A stretch of 64,000 nt of DNA from Melastoma dodecandrum. Taxonomy: Eukaryota; Streptophyta; Magnoliopsida; Myrtales; Melastomataceae. The stretch spans positions 682,001 to 746,000 of the forward strand of contig JARUPY010000434.1 in assembly GCA_029817715.1 (NCBI GenBank), given 5' to 3'. Shown in pieces: positions 37,527-48,463 of the stretch (the first letter of the stretch is position 1; every line of letters starts with the position of its first letter). The translations under genes were made by a program, and so were the position numbers. Below the pieces are notes generated by a model. That model saw nothing but the letters and a program-made list of their open reading frames with translations, was not told the DNA's origin and did no database searches.

Positions 37527-38972
37527 TGTTGATATAATCTGGTTTTGATGATGACAAAGGTTATATATTGCTAATGTGTTATTTAAGTGTATAGCGGAAC
37601 AGGTCTTCGGGTGTAGAAACTGGTATCTGTTATCCGTGCAATTCATAAAAGAGTTATGTGGAGTACTTCAACAGGGGAAATGATCTAGCCATCAGAAATG
37701 GAGTTCTGAGGACAAGATCTACTATCGAATCAACTATCTCTATTACAGAGATGAGAATCTGTGTCACAGTTGTTATAACTCTCCTTGCTGGAGTACTTGC
37801 TATGGTTTACAGAATGGTATTTCTGTGAGTGACGATTTTCTTCTTGGAGATTGTCCTATATGCAAACACGTGATATATTTATCTCACACATCCTTATCAA
37901 GATCACGTCTAGGTTCATCCTTGGACCTTGAGTTATTTGGACAGATTTATTTTCTTAACTAACGTGATCTTATGTTTAAGGAATTTGGCAACGACCTTAT
38001 CAGGTTAAGATCTTCCTATATGGTGAGAATGATTCTACAAAGGGAATGTTTTCATACTATGGAAACTTATATTCCCAATGCCAAATTCGTATGAGGAAGA
38101 GTGCTGGTTCTGCTATCGCAGCAAACAGCTTATGAGTAGAAGACATTATCTCTTATTGAACGATCATTATGTTTTATTATTATCCGACGTGACTAAGGGT
38201 AATGCTTTATGCTTTTGGAAGTTTTCTCACAGGATTAAATCACGGAGAATATGGCAAGTGAATCAACTAGCCGTTGGGATTGATTGGGAAACTTCGTTCT
38301 ACGGACAAGCTTGTATGCAAGTGTGAAGGAACGATTCCAAGTCGCCGTTCTACTTGAAAGCTTACCAGAATCCTTGTGCCTTCTCCGTTGCAAAAGCTGA
38401 GAGCGTCCGTCGTGCATTCACCGAGCCGATCACCGCTGACAGAGAGTGTCTTCTGTAACTGCAGAGAGTTTGTGCTGTAGTTGCTAATCTTGTTTTGTGC
38501 AGGTTGTTAGTCACACAGGTTGTGTGCAAGGGCAGGTGGTAGCCGTTAAGCCACGTTGGGCAGGAGGTAGCCGTTAAGCCTCGTTGGGCAGGTGGTAGCC
38601 GTCAAGCCACGTTGGGCTCACTGAGGAGCCGGAGTCAGACACGTTGCGTGTAGGTTGTGTTAGACACGTGATTACGTGCAACTTGTTAGTCACATTTCTG
38701 GCAGAAGTGTGCATCTGTAAAATCCCACATTCCAATCATAGTTAATACACCCTACTTGGGTGAGAGCTGGGAGAGTGGACGTAGGCATTGTTTGCCGAAC
38801 CACTATAAATCTTTGTGTCTTACACATAAGATAACTTATCTCAGAACTGAGAATCTGTTTATCAGATCCAGCCTCTGTGACCTAACAGAACTACGCTTAT
38901 GTGAGCGAAAAAGTGTCATAACTCTTACGGCACTAATTCAACCCCCCTTCTTAGTACAATCCTATACCAACA
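37527..38972 (+). repeat. 3' LTR of the Sirevirus-type element
   Basis: It begins TGTTGATATAATC and ends TATACCAACA. Visible differences from the 5' LTR include an extra 'ccttatcaa' near 37.89 kb and an extra 'gagccgatcacc' near 38.42 kb, plus scattered substitutions. The divergence indicates an old insertion. Confidence 0.93.
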
Positions 38973-38977
38973 AGTTT
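38973..38977. repeat. Target-site duplication AGTTT, right copy
   Basis: Matches 28477-28481. Joining the flanks gives ...tgattgAGTTTgtccacg... as the pre-insertion site. Confidence 0.8.
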
Positions 38978-40700
38978 GTCCACGAATTGACCCCAGAGAT
39001 GGCTTTTTGGGAAATAAAATGATTCATGTCTCCTGCAAACTTTAATATTAATAAGAGTAAAAAAAAAACTGTGCATCATGATACACGTGAGACTCCTGTA
39101 AGTCTTCTACCAAATCACAGAACCAGATAACCCCCCAAAAACATTATTAGGTTGTTTCCAGACATAACCAGAGAGAACATTAATGAAATGGGGCCACACC
39201 CCTAATATATTTTATCTACGTCTATTTGTTCATGCATAATGTTTTATAATAACTGTAAATTGTAATGTTAGCCCTTCGTTTAGGTTTCTTTAAGACACCC
39301 TCCCCCACTCCTTTTGCCTCTTAGGCATTTAATACATTTTGTTGCTGTTTCGTTTGTTAATGTACAGAAACAAAATAATAATAAACAAAATGGAAAAGGG
39401 AATGCACCAAGGAAAAATATTATTGAAGATGTGCGACTTGATTAGGTCCTCCAAACCAGTTTCTGCAATGATCCCTTCCTGAGAATCCCATATGCTTATC
39501 AGTGAGATGAGCATCGGCATAACCGAGTGCCTCCATCCATCTCGTGTTGTTCTGAACTGTCAAACTTGTTAGTTGATTAACAAATATATCGGGAATATCT
39601 GACAAACGAATACGAAATTCGGTATAATGGTTTGAGAATGTATCGCTGTAAATCAAGAAAAACATGGATGCTGCTTAAGAATAATGGACACTTACACGAG
39701 TTTGTAGAAAATGCCAAGAAACAACAGCTTGTGCTAAGAGCTATGGCAACTATGTTTCGATTTTGTTAGTTCACTCCCCTGTGAAGTTAGTCTTCTATTT
39801 TGTTGTCCTTCGTCTCACCACATCTATGGACAGGAGTGGGCAAGATTTCAAAGAAAATTTATTTACTACTTATTTTTGTTGTATATCTGCCTTCCATGTA
39901 AAACTCCACTAGCCAAAACCCTCTCCTTTGATACAACAATTTTTTTTTTTCATTTTCGCTCATGTCCTTTCTCATCTTGACACCTTTTTCTTATGTAGAA
40001 TTGTTATAGGACTATATTGCCAGGTAGTCTAGAGTGTTTACACCAGAAAATTTTGTACCGTCAATTGTTATTTGAGTATACCACAATCGACAAATATAAT
40101 AGTTAACTGAATTGAAGGAAAATCTAATTTGTCAAATCAATCGACTGTAAAACTCATCTGATAAAATCTAATGGATTTAAGGATTCTCTCAGGATGACTC
40201 TCCCCGTCGTAAATCTAAACAGTATGGATGATTCTCTCTATCGAAAAAATCCAACAAAAAATCTAATCTAGTATGGATGGAGGATTCTCTGAGGATTCCC
40301 TAGAGAAAATCTAACCGAGTTGATTCAAGGAGAATATGATTTTGTGGATAATCTTCTAGATAAAATTTTATAGGTGAAGATTACAAAGAAAACGTATAAT
40401 AAATTGAAGATAACTGTCAAGTGAAAGTTGACTACACGATTCGTTTTTCGCACATTTGTGGATCACCTTTATCAATCATTTTTCGAGTTTTATGGAGAAA
40501 ATGTATTTTTTCTGCTTTCAAATGGCATGACAGATTCACTCGACTGGATTTTGAAAACATCACATAATTTTGTATAATTTTATTTCGACTGGATTTTTTG
40601 AAGCATCACGCATTAGTTGATCCTTTAGGACTATTTGTTGGGTTTCAATAAGAACTTGAAGAGAGTTACATATTTTTGGAGCACTCTCGGCAGTTACTTC
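38978..40700. other. Intergenic, AT-rich, with diverged short repeats
   Basis: Around 40.16-40.34 kb phrases such as 'ggattctctcagga' and 'gaaaatctaatc' recur imperfectly. A minus-strand reading stretch at 39420-39665 ends in GGPNQVAHLQ, but I cannot link it to any family. No gene is called. Confidence 0.35.
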
Positions 40701-40719
40701 CGTATGAGCTTTTTTAAAA

Positions 40720-41165
40720 CACTGTTACTTTTACGAGAAAATTTCGTACATGACCTTTACAAAAATATATACATATATATACGAAATGTTTTAATAAAAA
40801 TGTACGGAATTCTTTCGTAAAAGCAACTTACTTTACGAAATGAGGTCACTATTTATTAGCTATTCATAAATATTTTTCGTACAGTACAAAAAAATTTTGT
40901 AAAGGCCTGTACATTTTTACGAAGCCCATGAATACAATTTCGTAAAAGTTCATACAGTTTTACGAACCCATTACAAATTTATTAAGCATGTTACGAAAAA
41001 AAATTTAATAAAATAAAATATTTCATAATTTACGAAATAAATACCGTTTCTATTCGCACAATTTTGCGAGGCCAGAAAATTTTGTAAAAGCCTTCGGCCC
41101 ATTTCTAAATTTTTCGTAAAGTTAACCGATGATTTTACAAGTTTCGTAAAAAAATCCTGCCAGAA
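40720..41165. repeat. Dense cluster of TTTACGAA / TTCGTAAA motifs
   Basis: In about 440 bp there are at least nine TTTACG or CGTAAA cores, most extended to TTTACGAA or TTTCGTAAA, in both orientations, with degenerate copies between. Examples are 'ctttcgtaaaag', 'actttacgaaatg', 'tttttacgaagcc', 'atttcgtaaaagt', 'gttttacgaaccc' and 'gtttcgtaaaaaa'. Such arrays mark subterminal regions of CACTA or MULE transposons, but no terminal repeat was found. Confidence 0.6.
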
Positions 41166-41983
41166 ATGTACATGACCAACGGAAGCTCCAATTTCTGACA
41201 GAAGCTCCCTCATGGGATTTTAGCCGCTCCCATGTCATCCCTCAAAAATAACATGCAGGACTCAATAGTTCTTTCTTCCTGCCCCTTACTATGGTGGTAG
41301 GTTTTTTACTTCTCTTCAATTACTGATACTGGTATGTGGTGTTCTCTTCCTTCCTTTTGTACAGTACAATCAAGTAGAAAATCTCCAACTACTAAGGGAA
41401 ATAAACTTACCTATCTGTTTTCTTTCTGTTGTTGCAGCAATTTGAAGTTTTTCTTCGGCCAGTGATCAACATTGTTTGCATCAGTTTTCAAACAGCGACG
41501 ACCTCAACTGCTCAAAGGTTGGTAACTGCTCTATCTCTGCCCATAGCAGAAGATTCTCATCGTCGTTGCCATCATCTCTTACACATGATGGAGATACACA
41601 GACAAAACTAGATCACCAATAGGAAACATGGCCCCGTAAACTAGAAAATTTTACAACAAATTAATAGGACATAAAACCAGAAGAATGATGTTCTGTTATG
41701 AAAGAAAATAGACAAAGAAAAGATTTCCATCCGTTGTAAGGTAGAGTGCTTGAGCTATTTACTGCTAATTAAATTTAGTTTAAAATCCAAAATTACATTT
41801 TGCTAGCTTAAGTCATCGATGATACCCAACAAATAAAAATCCAGTCTTGCTCCTCAACAACTCAACCAACACTAACTTATTCATGAAGAAAAAACTGTAA
41901 AGGTGCCTTGGACCAGGGACGTCGCTGGGATTCACTCATGATACGACCTCTTCATCTCCCATACACTCATCAGCCACAATTTA
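41166..41983. other. 3' flank of the TOM20-like gene
   Basis: Includes the presumed 3' UTR on the minus strand. I see no other gene. Confidence 0.35.
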
Positions 41984-42857
41984 TCAACTTCGAGAGCATA
42001 ACACAATGGTTGCAGAGAGTGCAACAAACACGCCGAGAAATGACAAAGGGATGATTAAGCTATTCCCATACTCCTGAAAGAGGCAACGAACAGAATGAAA
42101 ACGAACATCTGGAAATCATCCAGATGCTACAATCAACACAGGCAGTGGGACAAGGCATTATTACCGGATCCATGTCCATGGAGATCCCACTAGATTCCCT
42201 TGAAGCCTTTAGAGAAGGCAAGAAACAACAACAGCATCATGGGAAAGAAATTCTTCTAAACTAATTGAGTGCATATCGTAATAATACGAACACGAGTGAA
42301 ATATAGGCCTTATCAAGAAGCAGTACCTCTTCAAGGAGGTCCAAGGAGTGTTTATACTTCTGATTACAAGGGTCCTAGAGGACGGGAAAAAGAACAACTC
42401 TTTTAGTCCCAAAAGGAAAGACATTGGAAGGAAAGGAGGATAATTACCAAGGAGACGGCATTCTCGAAAAACTCTGATGCCATAAGAAAGTGTTGCCGAG
42501 AGAGTTTGCGATCAGGGGATGCCAATCCACAAGCAACGTAAGCCTTGCCCAAGCACCAATTAGCATGGGGGTTACTCACGTCAAGAACCAATCCGAATCG
42601 AAGCTTCTGGATCGCGTCTGCTTCATCATTGATAAGACTATGATGATTGATGACTGCTTATGGGAGGAAGGGAAGAGCGAGTGGAACTTACCATCGATGA
42701 ACAGCCTCTTGGAGTACAGGCTGTTTTGACACTCTGCGATTCCAAGCAGGGCCTCCCCCCAGGTGAACCAGTTATCCCGCGGTGCACAGCCTGCCCTATG
42801 GAGACCTTCGGCGCGATCGCAGACTCTCTCTAGCGATTTGAGGTTGTTGCCCTCCAT
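41984..42857 (-). CDS. Divergent TOM20-like, tail-anchored TPR protein, five exons
   Basis: Exons 42857-42692, 42617-42448, 42374-42327, 42206-42165 and 42073-41984 join in phase to 171 aa. Plant TOM20 is a mitochondrial outer-membrane receptor for presequences, with a TPR-like cytosolic domain and a C-terminal anchor. The order of TOM20 landmarks is kept. DNWFTWGEALLGIAE corresponds to the family's DNLTRWGGALLEL, and NPHANWCLGKAYVACGLASP to the LWCLGNAH..LTPD block. FFENAVSLDPCN..YKHSLDLLEE matches the F..AV...P.N..Y.KSLE end. The tail SLIIPLSFLGVFVALSATIVLC is a single hydrophobic segment, consistent with tail anchoring. It is shorter than usual (about 190-210 aa). Identity is limited, so a paralogue with another job is possible. 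Confidence 0.7.
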
Positions 42858-42908
42858 CTATCGCTAAAGGGTTTTGTTTTCCTTTGAAACCGATGATGAA
42901 GATTTATT

Positions 42909-42965
42909 TTAAGATGGAGGCGGATCGCGGGTTCTCTCTAGCGATTCAAGTTTCTTGCTCTCCAT
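42909..42965 (-). CDS. 18-codon upstream ORF made by tandem duplication of the gene's start
   Basis: The ORF reads MESKKLESLERTRDPPPS and stops at TAA. It lies 108 bp upstream of the TOM20-like ATG, whose protein begins MEGNNLKSLERVCDRAEG. The two segments are also alike at the DNA level ('ctctctagcgatt' is shared, as is 'ctccatc' at each start). The copy therefore arose by local duplication and now ends in a stop. If transcription starts above it, it is an upstream ORF that could reduce translation of the main frame. Whether it is transcribed is unknown. Confidence 0.6.
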   Translation of the reverse strand: MESKKLESLERTRDPPPS

Positions 42966-45634
42966 CGCGAAGCTTTCCAAACCCTTAATTAACAAAAAAA
43001 CAAAAAAACTTTGCAAACCCTATTAGCCCTAAATGGGTTCGATCTGGGCTCGATCCCCGGCCTATTTACCTTCAATTCCTCCGGCCCATCGGCCCGTGAC
43101 TGCAGAAGCGAGGTGTGCTCCCTGAGTGTTTTTGAATCTAGGGAAACGGTAAAATTTGGCTCGATAATGTTAATATAGAACCTCATTTGGTTCAATCATC
43201 TTGAGCTCGAGTTAATTTGTCTTCACAAGGACGTCAATCGATTGGCGACCGTGCGGTGATTAGATTGGAAAAAATTGTGGTACTACGAGATATTTTTGAT
43301 AATTTGGTCGCTATATTTTCATATGGGAAGGGGCATAACGATGGACTTTGACGTCGTCATGTCCACGTAGACTGTCACATCACGTGGAGTTAGTTCATGA
43401 GTTAATAGAGGCTAGATTCGATATAACGACAGAAGTACGGTTTTGGTTTTGAAACGTTTCAAATTATAAATTAAATCGGAAAAATGGACATACTACAAGA
43501 TATTTTTAATAATTAGGTCTTTGGAAAAACATTTAGGTTAGGATTTTCCAAAAATTAAAATTGCGTCTTTAATTTGTTGCTTGAACTTGCAAGAATTTAG
43601 AAAAATTTTGTCGAGGTTTGTTCATTAATATTGCAGTATTTATAAAAAATTCTGTTCTCCGGGAAGCAACAACACACGTCGTGGATCAGTAATTTTTTAA
43701 CAAAGTGCCTCCAATCTCCAGATATTATATTGGAGTCTTCAAAGTGCCTCCAATCTCCAGTCGGGAAACTTACCCACCAGGAGGTCCAATTTGACCGTTG
43801 CATTTGTTAACTTCCTTTGATAAGTCGATCCTTACTGGTGACAGGTGCATTGAACTTGACATCGCCCTTCACTCATGCAGCGATTCAAAGGAAGTTTTGA
43901 AAGGTTCCATTGTCGAGAAAGTAGAGGAATTCAGCTACATTTCAACTCATCTGTAGAGCGGGCACCTGCACCACTTACTGGCATCTCGAGTTGCGCTAAC
44001 GAAGTTAATAGTGAGATGACATGTTCAGACTTTCTTGGACATAATTTGAGCACTAAAGTTATTTTGACCAGAAAAAACCTAAATGTGCCAGGGGTTGATC
44101 ATCGAAACCAGGGCAATAAGGATGAAGGAATTGGAGCGGTAGCTAACAGTCACCTTCATAGTCGAATCATTAGGGTCGTCACCTTCTACCCAATGGATAT
44201 ATCCATCGTTTTCTTTGTCTGTTAAGCCAATTGGGTCGAGTCACTTCGCCTTATATCGGGCCGGCCTCCGAAGACTTCATCAGCCTAGCAATTTTGGATT
44301 GTAATTCATGTAGACGTCATCTGTCATTGTTTCCTTATTGTGTTATCTTGGAATGCCTCTATTGGAACGATCCCCAATCCTTCTCGAACATAAGCGTGCT
44401 ACATGCTTGGCCGAGTTTTCTTATCGGAAACTCGCTGGATGCCATCGCGGAGTCCTCATGCTGCTCCCACCAAAGTCCCGATGCGCCTGTATCCCTTGCC
44501 TCCAAAGCCAAGCCAAATCCAAACATTCTCTTAGCCTTGACGAATTGTCTGATCGATCTAAAGAACTTTATCTCCAAATTATAATGACTGTCGACTTTCT
44601 TTCTCGCTTCGCTTTTCTGGTTAGGTGAGGACTAATATTTGACATCAGGTAATCTAAATGCGGCTCTCTCTAAAAAGAAAAACAAAAAGGGCAGCAAAGG
44701 AAGGTTTGATGCAAATTCAAGCTCCCCTACAGGTTCCTCTGACTTTGATGCAAACACTTCTCTGGATGCGGACTCTGATCCTTGGGAGTACGTGAGGAAT
44801 GTTGGTTTCTCCCCTCCGAGCCCGGGCGACAAACCGAGTTGGAATGATAATTGACGACTGAGAGCTATGTACGCGCGCCCTCCGACCTAACATGCGCGTG
44901 ACGGTTCGGGCAACCCCAGTTTTATGATAGAAAAGTTGTCGAGAAACGATTTAGAGTTTGGACGGAATATCGGTAACGATATGTCAGTTATTTTAATTAG
45001 TTATTAGAAATTCCTAGCAATATACTCATTAGATGGCCAAATTAACAATTCGACGGCGACGATGATAGACTACAAAGCCGCTGGGCCCCTATAGTAGAGA
45101 AAGCCCCTGGGCCGAAACCTACAGGCCCAACTAACCCCCCCCCCCGGGGGCGGGCCCCCAACTCCCCCGTCCATTCGGAAGCTCTCAAATGGGAAACTGA
45201 CGAAGCAAGCACCGCAGCGCAGTCCGTACTGCGCCGGGTACCTCCTCATCCTCGTTGGTTTCAATTATTGCCCGGATGATTCAATTCACTCTGCTTGCTT
45301 TGCTTTGGGCCGACGAATGCCTTTTTTGTGTATTTATGTGGGGGTCTCTCATTGTTTTCGCCAAGTTCATCCACTTTCCCTCCCTTAGTACGTGGGAATG
45401 GTCATTTACATTTTGACGATTCGGGCAGTGAGAGGCGGGCCTTCGACGATCTCTCTTTCCACTTCACTCCCCTGGTTTTGGACGTGCTGCTTGTGTTTCG
45501 AGGTCCCAGCCTCATTGTGTGGGCGGCCCTTGAATTAATAAAGTCAACTTGCTGGAGCATGTTCTGATTGATGACCCGTCTATTTTAATCCTTAACCGAC
45601 ATGTTCTTGGTCCCTCAATGTCCGTGCAGACGGT
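42966..45634. other. Intergenic; unassigned plus-strand reading stretches
   Basis: Plus-strand open stretches at 43875-44225, 44338-44628 and 44639-44854 have no family resemblance I recognise. The last encodes a Ser/Asp-rich piece with DSDPWEYVRNVGF. GC-rich C and G runs lie near 45.14 kb. A 'tgtccgtgcag' acceptor just before 45635 could end an old 5' UTR intron of the pseudogene that follows. Confidence 0.35.
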
Positions 45635-46796
45635 ATGGGTAGCCACCACCCAGAACCTCCTGATTGTATTGAAGAGAAAGATGTATCTGGACTCAGTACT
45701 GTACTTGTTGCAACCATCCAGGAAGTTAAGGATAGGATTTCTCAGATCGAGTACATATTTTGTCGTCAATTGTTTCCAGACTTCCTATCAAAAAATCTAG
45801 AAGCATGGAGGTTGCATGCAAGGAACAGGAAAGGGACCTCCTCGTCCAGTTAGTAGACAAGCTTAAGCTTGAAAGGCAGAAAGCTGTCCTGGAAGGGCAA
45901 ATTCTCGGGAAAGAGTTGTTTCAGCTGGCAAAGGAGGAGGAATTGAACGGAAAACTTAGCAGTCTGCAGCTACAGGTTAGCAACATCCAGTGTGATCTCA
46001 AACAAAAGATTGAGGAGATTAATGAGGGAATACAACATCAAGACGAGCTGATACAGTTAGTCAAATCGGGTGCAGCCTCCTCAAAGGAGTTGGGAACACA
46101 ACTTGCCGGTCATGAGAAAAACCTCTTCTGGCCAGACACAAGCATCTGGAGGCTGCCGTCATGGGACTTCTGGAGGATCTGAGAAAGAAAGATGCGGAAT
46201 TGGCTCGATGGAACCGGTTACTAGTAAAACCAGTAAAGAAGGATTCATTGGGGCCAAAAGGGCCATATAAAGAGAAGCCGCTGATTGATAGTCAGAAGAG
46301 GAATGAGCTTATTCTGGTCAGATCAAGTGCTTCCAGAGTTGATGTTTTTCCAGAGGGGAAAGATATTCTAGAAAGAACCGAAAAAGCTAATGAAACGAGA
46401 ATATCAGAGAAGCGGTCGCTCGGATGTTTTGTGGAAACTTGTGGACTTTGAAATACCTAAGACACTCTTGCAACTGAAGGAAGAGGAGAGACATCTGCCT
46501 CCATTTGGAGTGGAATGTTCTGCAAAGACCTGAAGGAAGATCAGCAAAAATACTACCAGGAATTGATGCTACTATCTGAGAGAAAGAGGATTGATGCCGT
46601 AAATGCTTATAAGCAGCTAAAGTCTCAATACAACTTCCTCTGTAAGAAGGTTGGTTTGAGTTCTGGTGACCCTTTTGTTCCGAAAAAGTTTGTCGTTGAA
46701 AACTCGTTTTCAGGACATCAACAGAAGGATCTAACGACGAGAGGTAAGACCATTTTCTCCTTTGGTCTAAGGAAACTTGCGGTTCCAACTTTATGA
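45635..46796 (+). pseudogene. COM1/GR1 (plant CtIP/Sae2) homologue, frameshifted and truncated
   Basis: COM1/GR1 starts end resection at meiotic and damage-induced DNA breaks with the MRN complex. The start is recognisable: VSGLSTVLVATIQEVKDRIS then QIEYIFCRQLFPDF, the family's conserved N-terminus. A long coiled coil follows, with QLVDKLKLERQKAVLEGQ, LLEDLRKKDAELARWNRLL and, at the end, AYKQLKSQYNFLCKKVGL. These pieces lie in different frames, with breaks near 45.81, 46.13, 46.43 and 46.51 kb. The C-terminal CxxC zinc region that defines Sae2-type function is missing. Almost no intron-like sequence separates the pieces, so a partly processed copy is possible. It is not functional as read. 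Confidence 0.8.
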
Positions 46797-47136
46797 ATTC
46801 TAGCATTATGCTTCTATGTATGTACTTGCCCAGTTTCTCTTCTTGATAAACTGGCATGAATTTGTCTTCTTGTCGTGCAATAGTGCCATTATAGTCTTTT
46901 TATGTGGCGATGTCCCTGGAAATTACCCTTGTAAGGCATCCTAGTTTCATCTTAAAATGGCAGCAGCTCAGAGAGGCAAAGCACTTTCCACAACTGAAGT
47001 CCCTTGTGGCATGAAAAAAGAGAAAATTTTCAGTGAAGATTACATTGCCCTAGAAGATGGGAAAGAATATGCAGCTATTGATGATTTAAGCAGCCTCTTG
47101 CATGGGTTTAGTAAACTTGTGAATTCAAAATTTCAG
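46797..47136 (+). other. Unassigned open stretch before the helicase pseudogene
   Basis: A plus-strand open frame from 46957 reads [20 protein letters not shown] and continues to KLVNSKFQ, then runs directly into the helicase exon. The 'tttcag' at 47131-47136 looks like the helicase's intron acceptor, so the fusion is probably read-through of intron or neighbouring sequence. I do not recognise a family. Confidence 0.35.
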
Positions 47137-48463
47137 GAATTTCAACCATCGATAGAGCAGTTGATTCGGTTTTTGCCCCCAACTTGTCAAATTTTGATGT
47201 ATTCTGCTACATTTCCAGTTACAGTCAAGGATTTTAAAGATCGTTACCTGCGAAATCCGTATATCATAAATCTCATGGATGAGCTCACCCCGAAGGGTAT
47301 TACCCAGTACTATGCTTTTGTTGAAGAGAGACAGAAAGTCCATTGTCTCAATACACTTTTCTCGAAGGTATATCTTTCAAAGAGTCATTGGATTAACTTA
47401 TCGTACCTCCTGTGTACATTAATTGATATGCAGTTTTGATTATTCCAGCTCCAAATCAACCAGTCCATTATATTTTGCAACTCCGTTAATCGAGTGGAGC
47501 TTCTTGCCAAGAAGATATCAGAACTTGGTTATTCTTGTTTCTATATTCGTGCAAAGATGCTGCAAGACCATCGGAACAGACTACAGAGTTTTTCATGATT
47601 TCCGAAATGGTGCCTGCAGGAATCTTGTTTGCACTGGTATGAAAGAGTTCCATTCGTATGAATTTTTTAGGCTTACGTGTGGATGGTTTCTGTGATGTCT
47701 ATATAAAATGTGATAGTGATCGCATTACCTATCCAGCCTGATGATGGGGTTTGTGGTTTTGTATTAGACGGACTCCAATATTCCCTTTTTTGTGGATATC
47801 TTTGCATTTTCATATTGTTTATCTGCTCACTAATCTCTCCTTGCTTCGCATTATGATGTTGATTGGTTTTTATTTCATTCCAGTACCTGGACTCTCTCTT
47901 CATGTTTGTCTGCTCATTTTTCTCCTTGGTTATTAAATTATATATTATGTGATTGAGTAAATATCATGTCGATGGTTCTTTGGTACTGAGTAATCTTATC
48001 TATTCTTTATGGACTGCAGATCTGTTCACCAGGGGTATCGACATTCAAGCTGTGAATGTTATCATTAATTTCGACTTCCCCAAGAACTCAGAAACTTACT
48101 TACATAGGGTATGCTGGTCTCTCTCTCTTTTCCCCCCCCCCTTCCCCCCCTTCTCCCTCTCTAACAGTAGCACTCATGAGGTGGAGTGCTCTTGCATATC
48201 TATTGGTTTGGATGACCTAGACTATTATTATATTTCTAGGTTGGCTGTTCGGGAAGGTTTGGACACCTTGGGCTAGCTATCAATCTCATCACTTATGAAG
48301 ATCGCTTTAACCTGTAGGTCTTTCTCTATTTGTGTTCTTAGGGTTTTGTTGCACAGAATGACTTATGTGTTAGTTATCTTTCAGGTACAGGATTGAACAA
48401 GAACTTGGCACTGAGATAAAGCAGATACCCCCACGTATTGATCAGGCAATTTATTGCCGGTGA
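47137..48463 (+). pseudogene. C-terminal half of a DHH1/DDX6-type DEAD-box RNA helicase (RH6/8/12 class)
   Basis: Five exons with preserved splice sites: 47137-47367, 47449-47636, 48020-48108, 48240-48313 and 48385-48463. They encode [15 protein letters not shown], motif III (SATFP), the RecA2 domain with [26 protein letters not shown], then the C-terminus QELGTEIKQI..QAIYCR. The family decaps and represses mRNA in P-bodies. The first RecA domain, including the DEAD motif, is absent. In exon 2 a 7-bp insertion (ctacaga, 47581-47587), a near-duplicate of the preceding bases, breaks the frame. Motif VI reads HRVGCSGR where HRVGRSGR is usual, losing an Arg needed for ATP hydrolysis. Intact introns show it is a segmental, not retroposed, copy. 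Confidence 0.92.

Larger units (their letters stand above)
28482..38972 (+). mobile_element. Full-length Ty1/copia LTR retrotransposon, Sirevirus type, coding parts decayed
   Basis: Two LTRs bound a 10.5-kb element with tRNA-Met primer site, gag with zinc knuckles, then protease, integrase, RT and RNase H, which is the copia order. After pol comes an env-like region and a 3' non-coding stretch with repeated purine tracts including aaaaagggggaga. An env-like gene and several such tracts are known hallmarks of the Sirevirus (SIRE/Maximus) lineage. Both LTRs and the 5-bp target duplication are present, so it is a simple insertion without later deletion. Frameshifts and stops in gag, integrase, RT and RNase H mean it no longer encodes a working polyprotein. 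Confidence 0.95.

Noticed and set aside
39420..39665. 81-codon minus-strand frame ending GGPNQVAHLQ
   Set aside because: Not recognised, no splice context, flanked by AT-rich DNA.
43875..44584. Two open plus-strand stretches of about 116 codons
   Set aside because: No motif or family resemblance; start context and neighbouring exons are missing.
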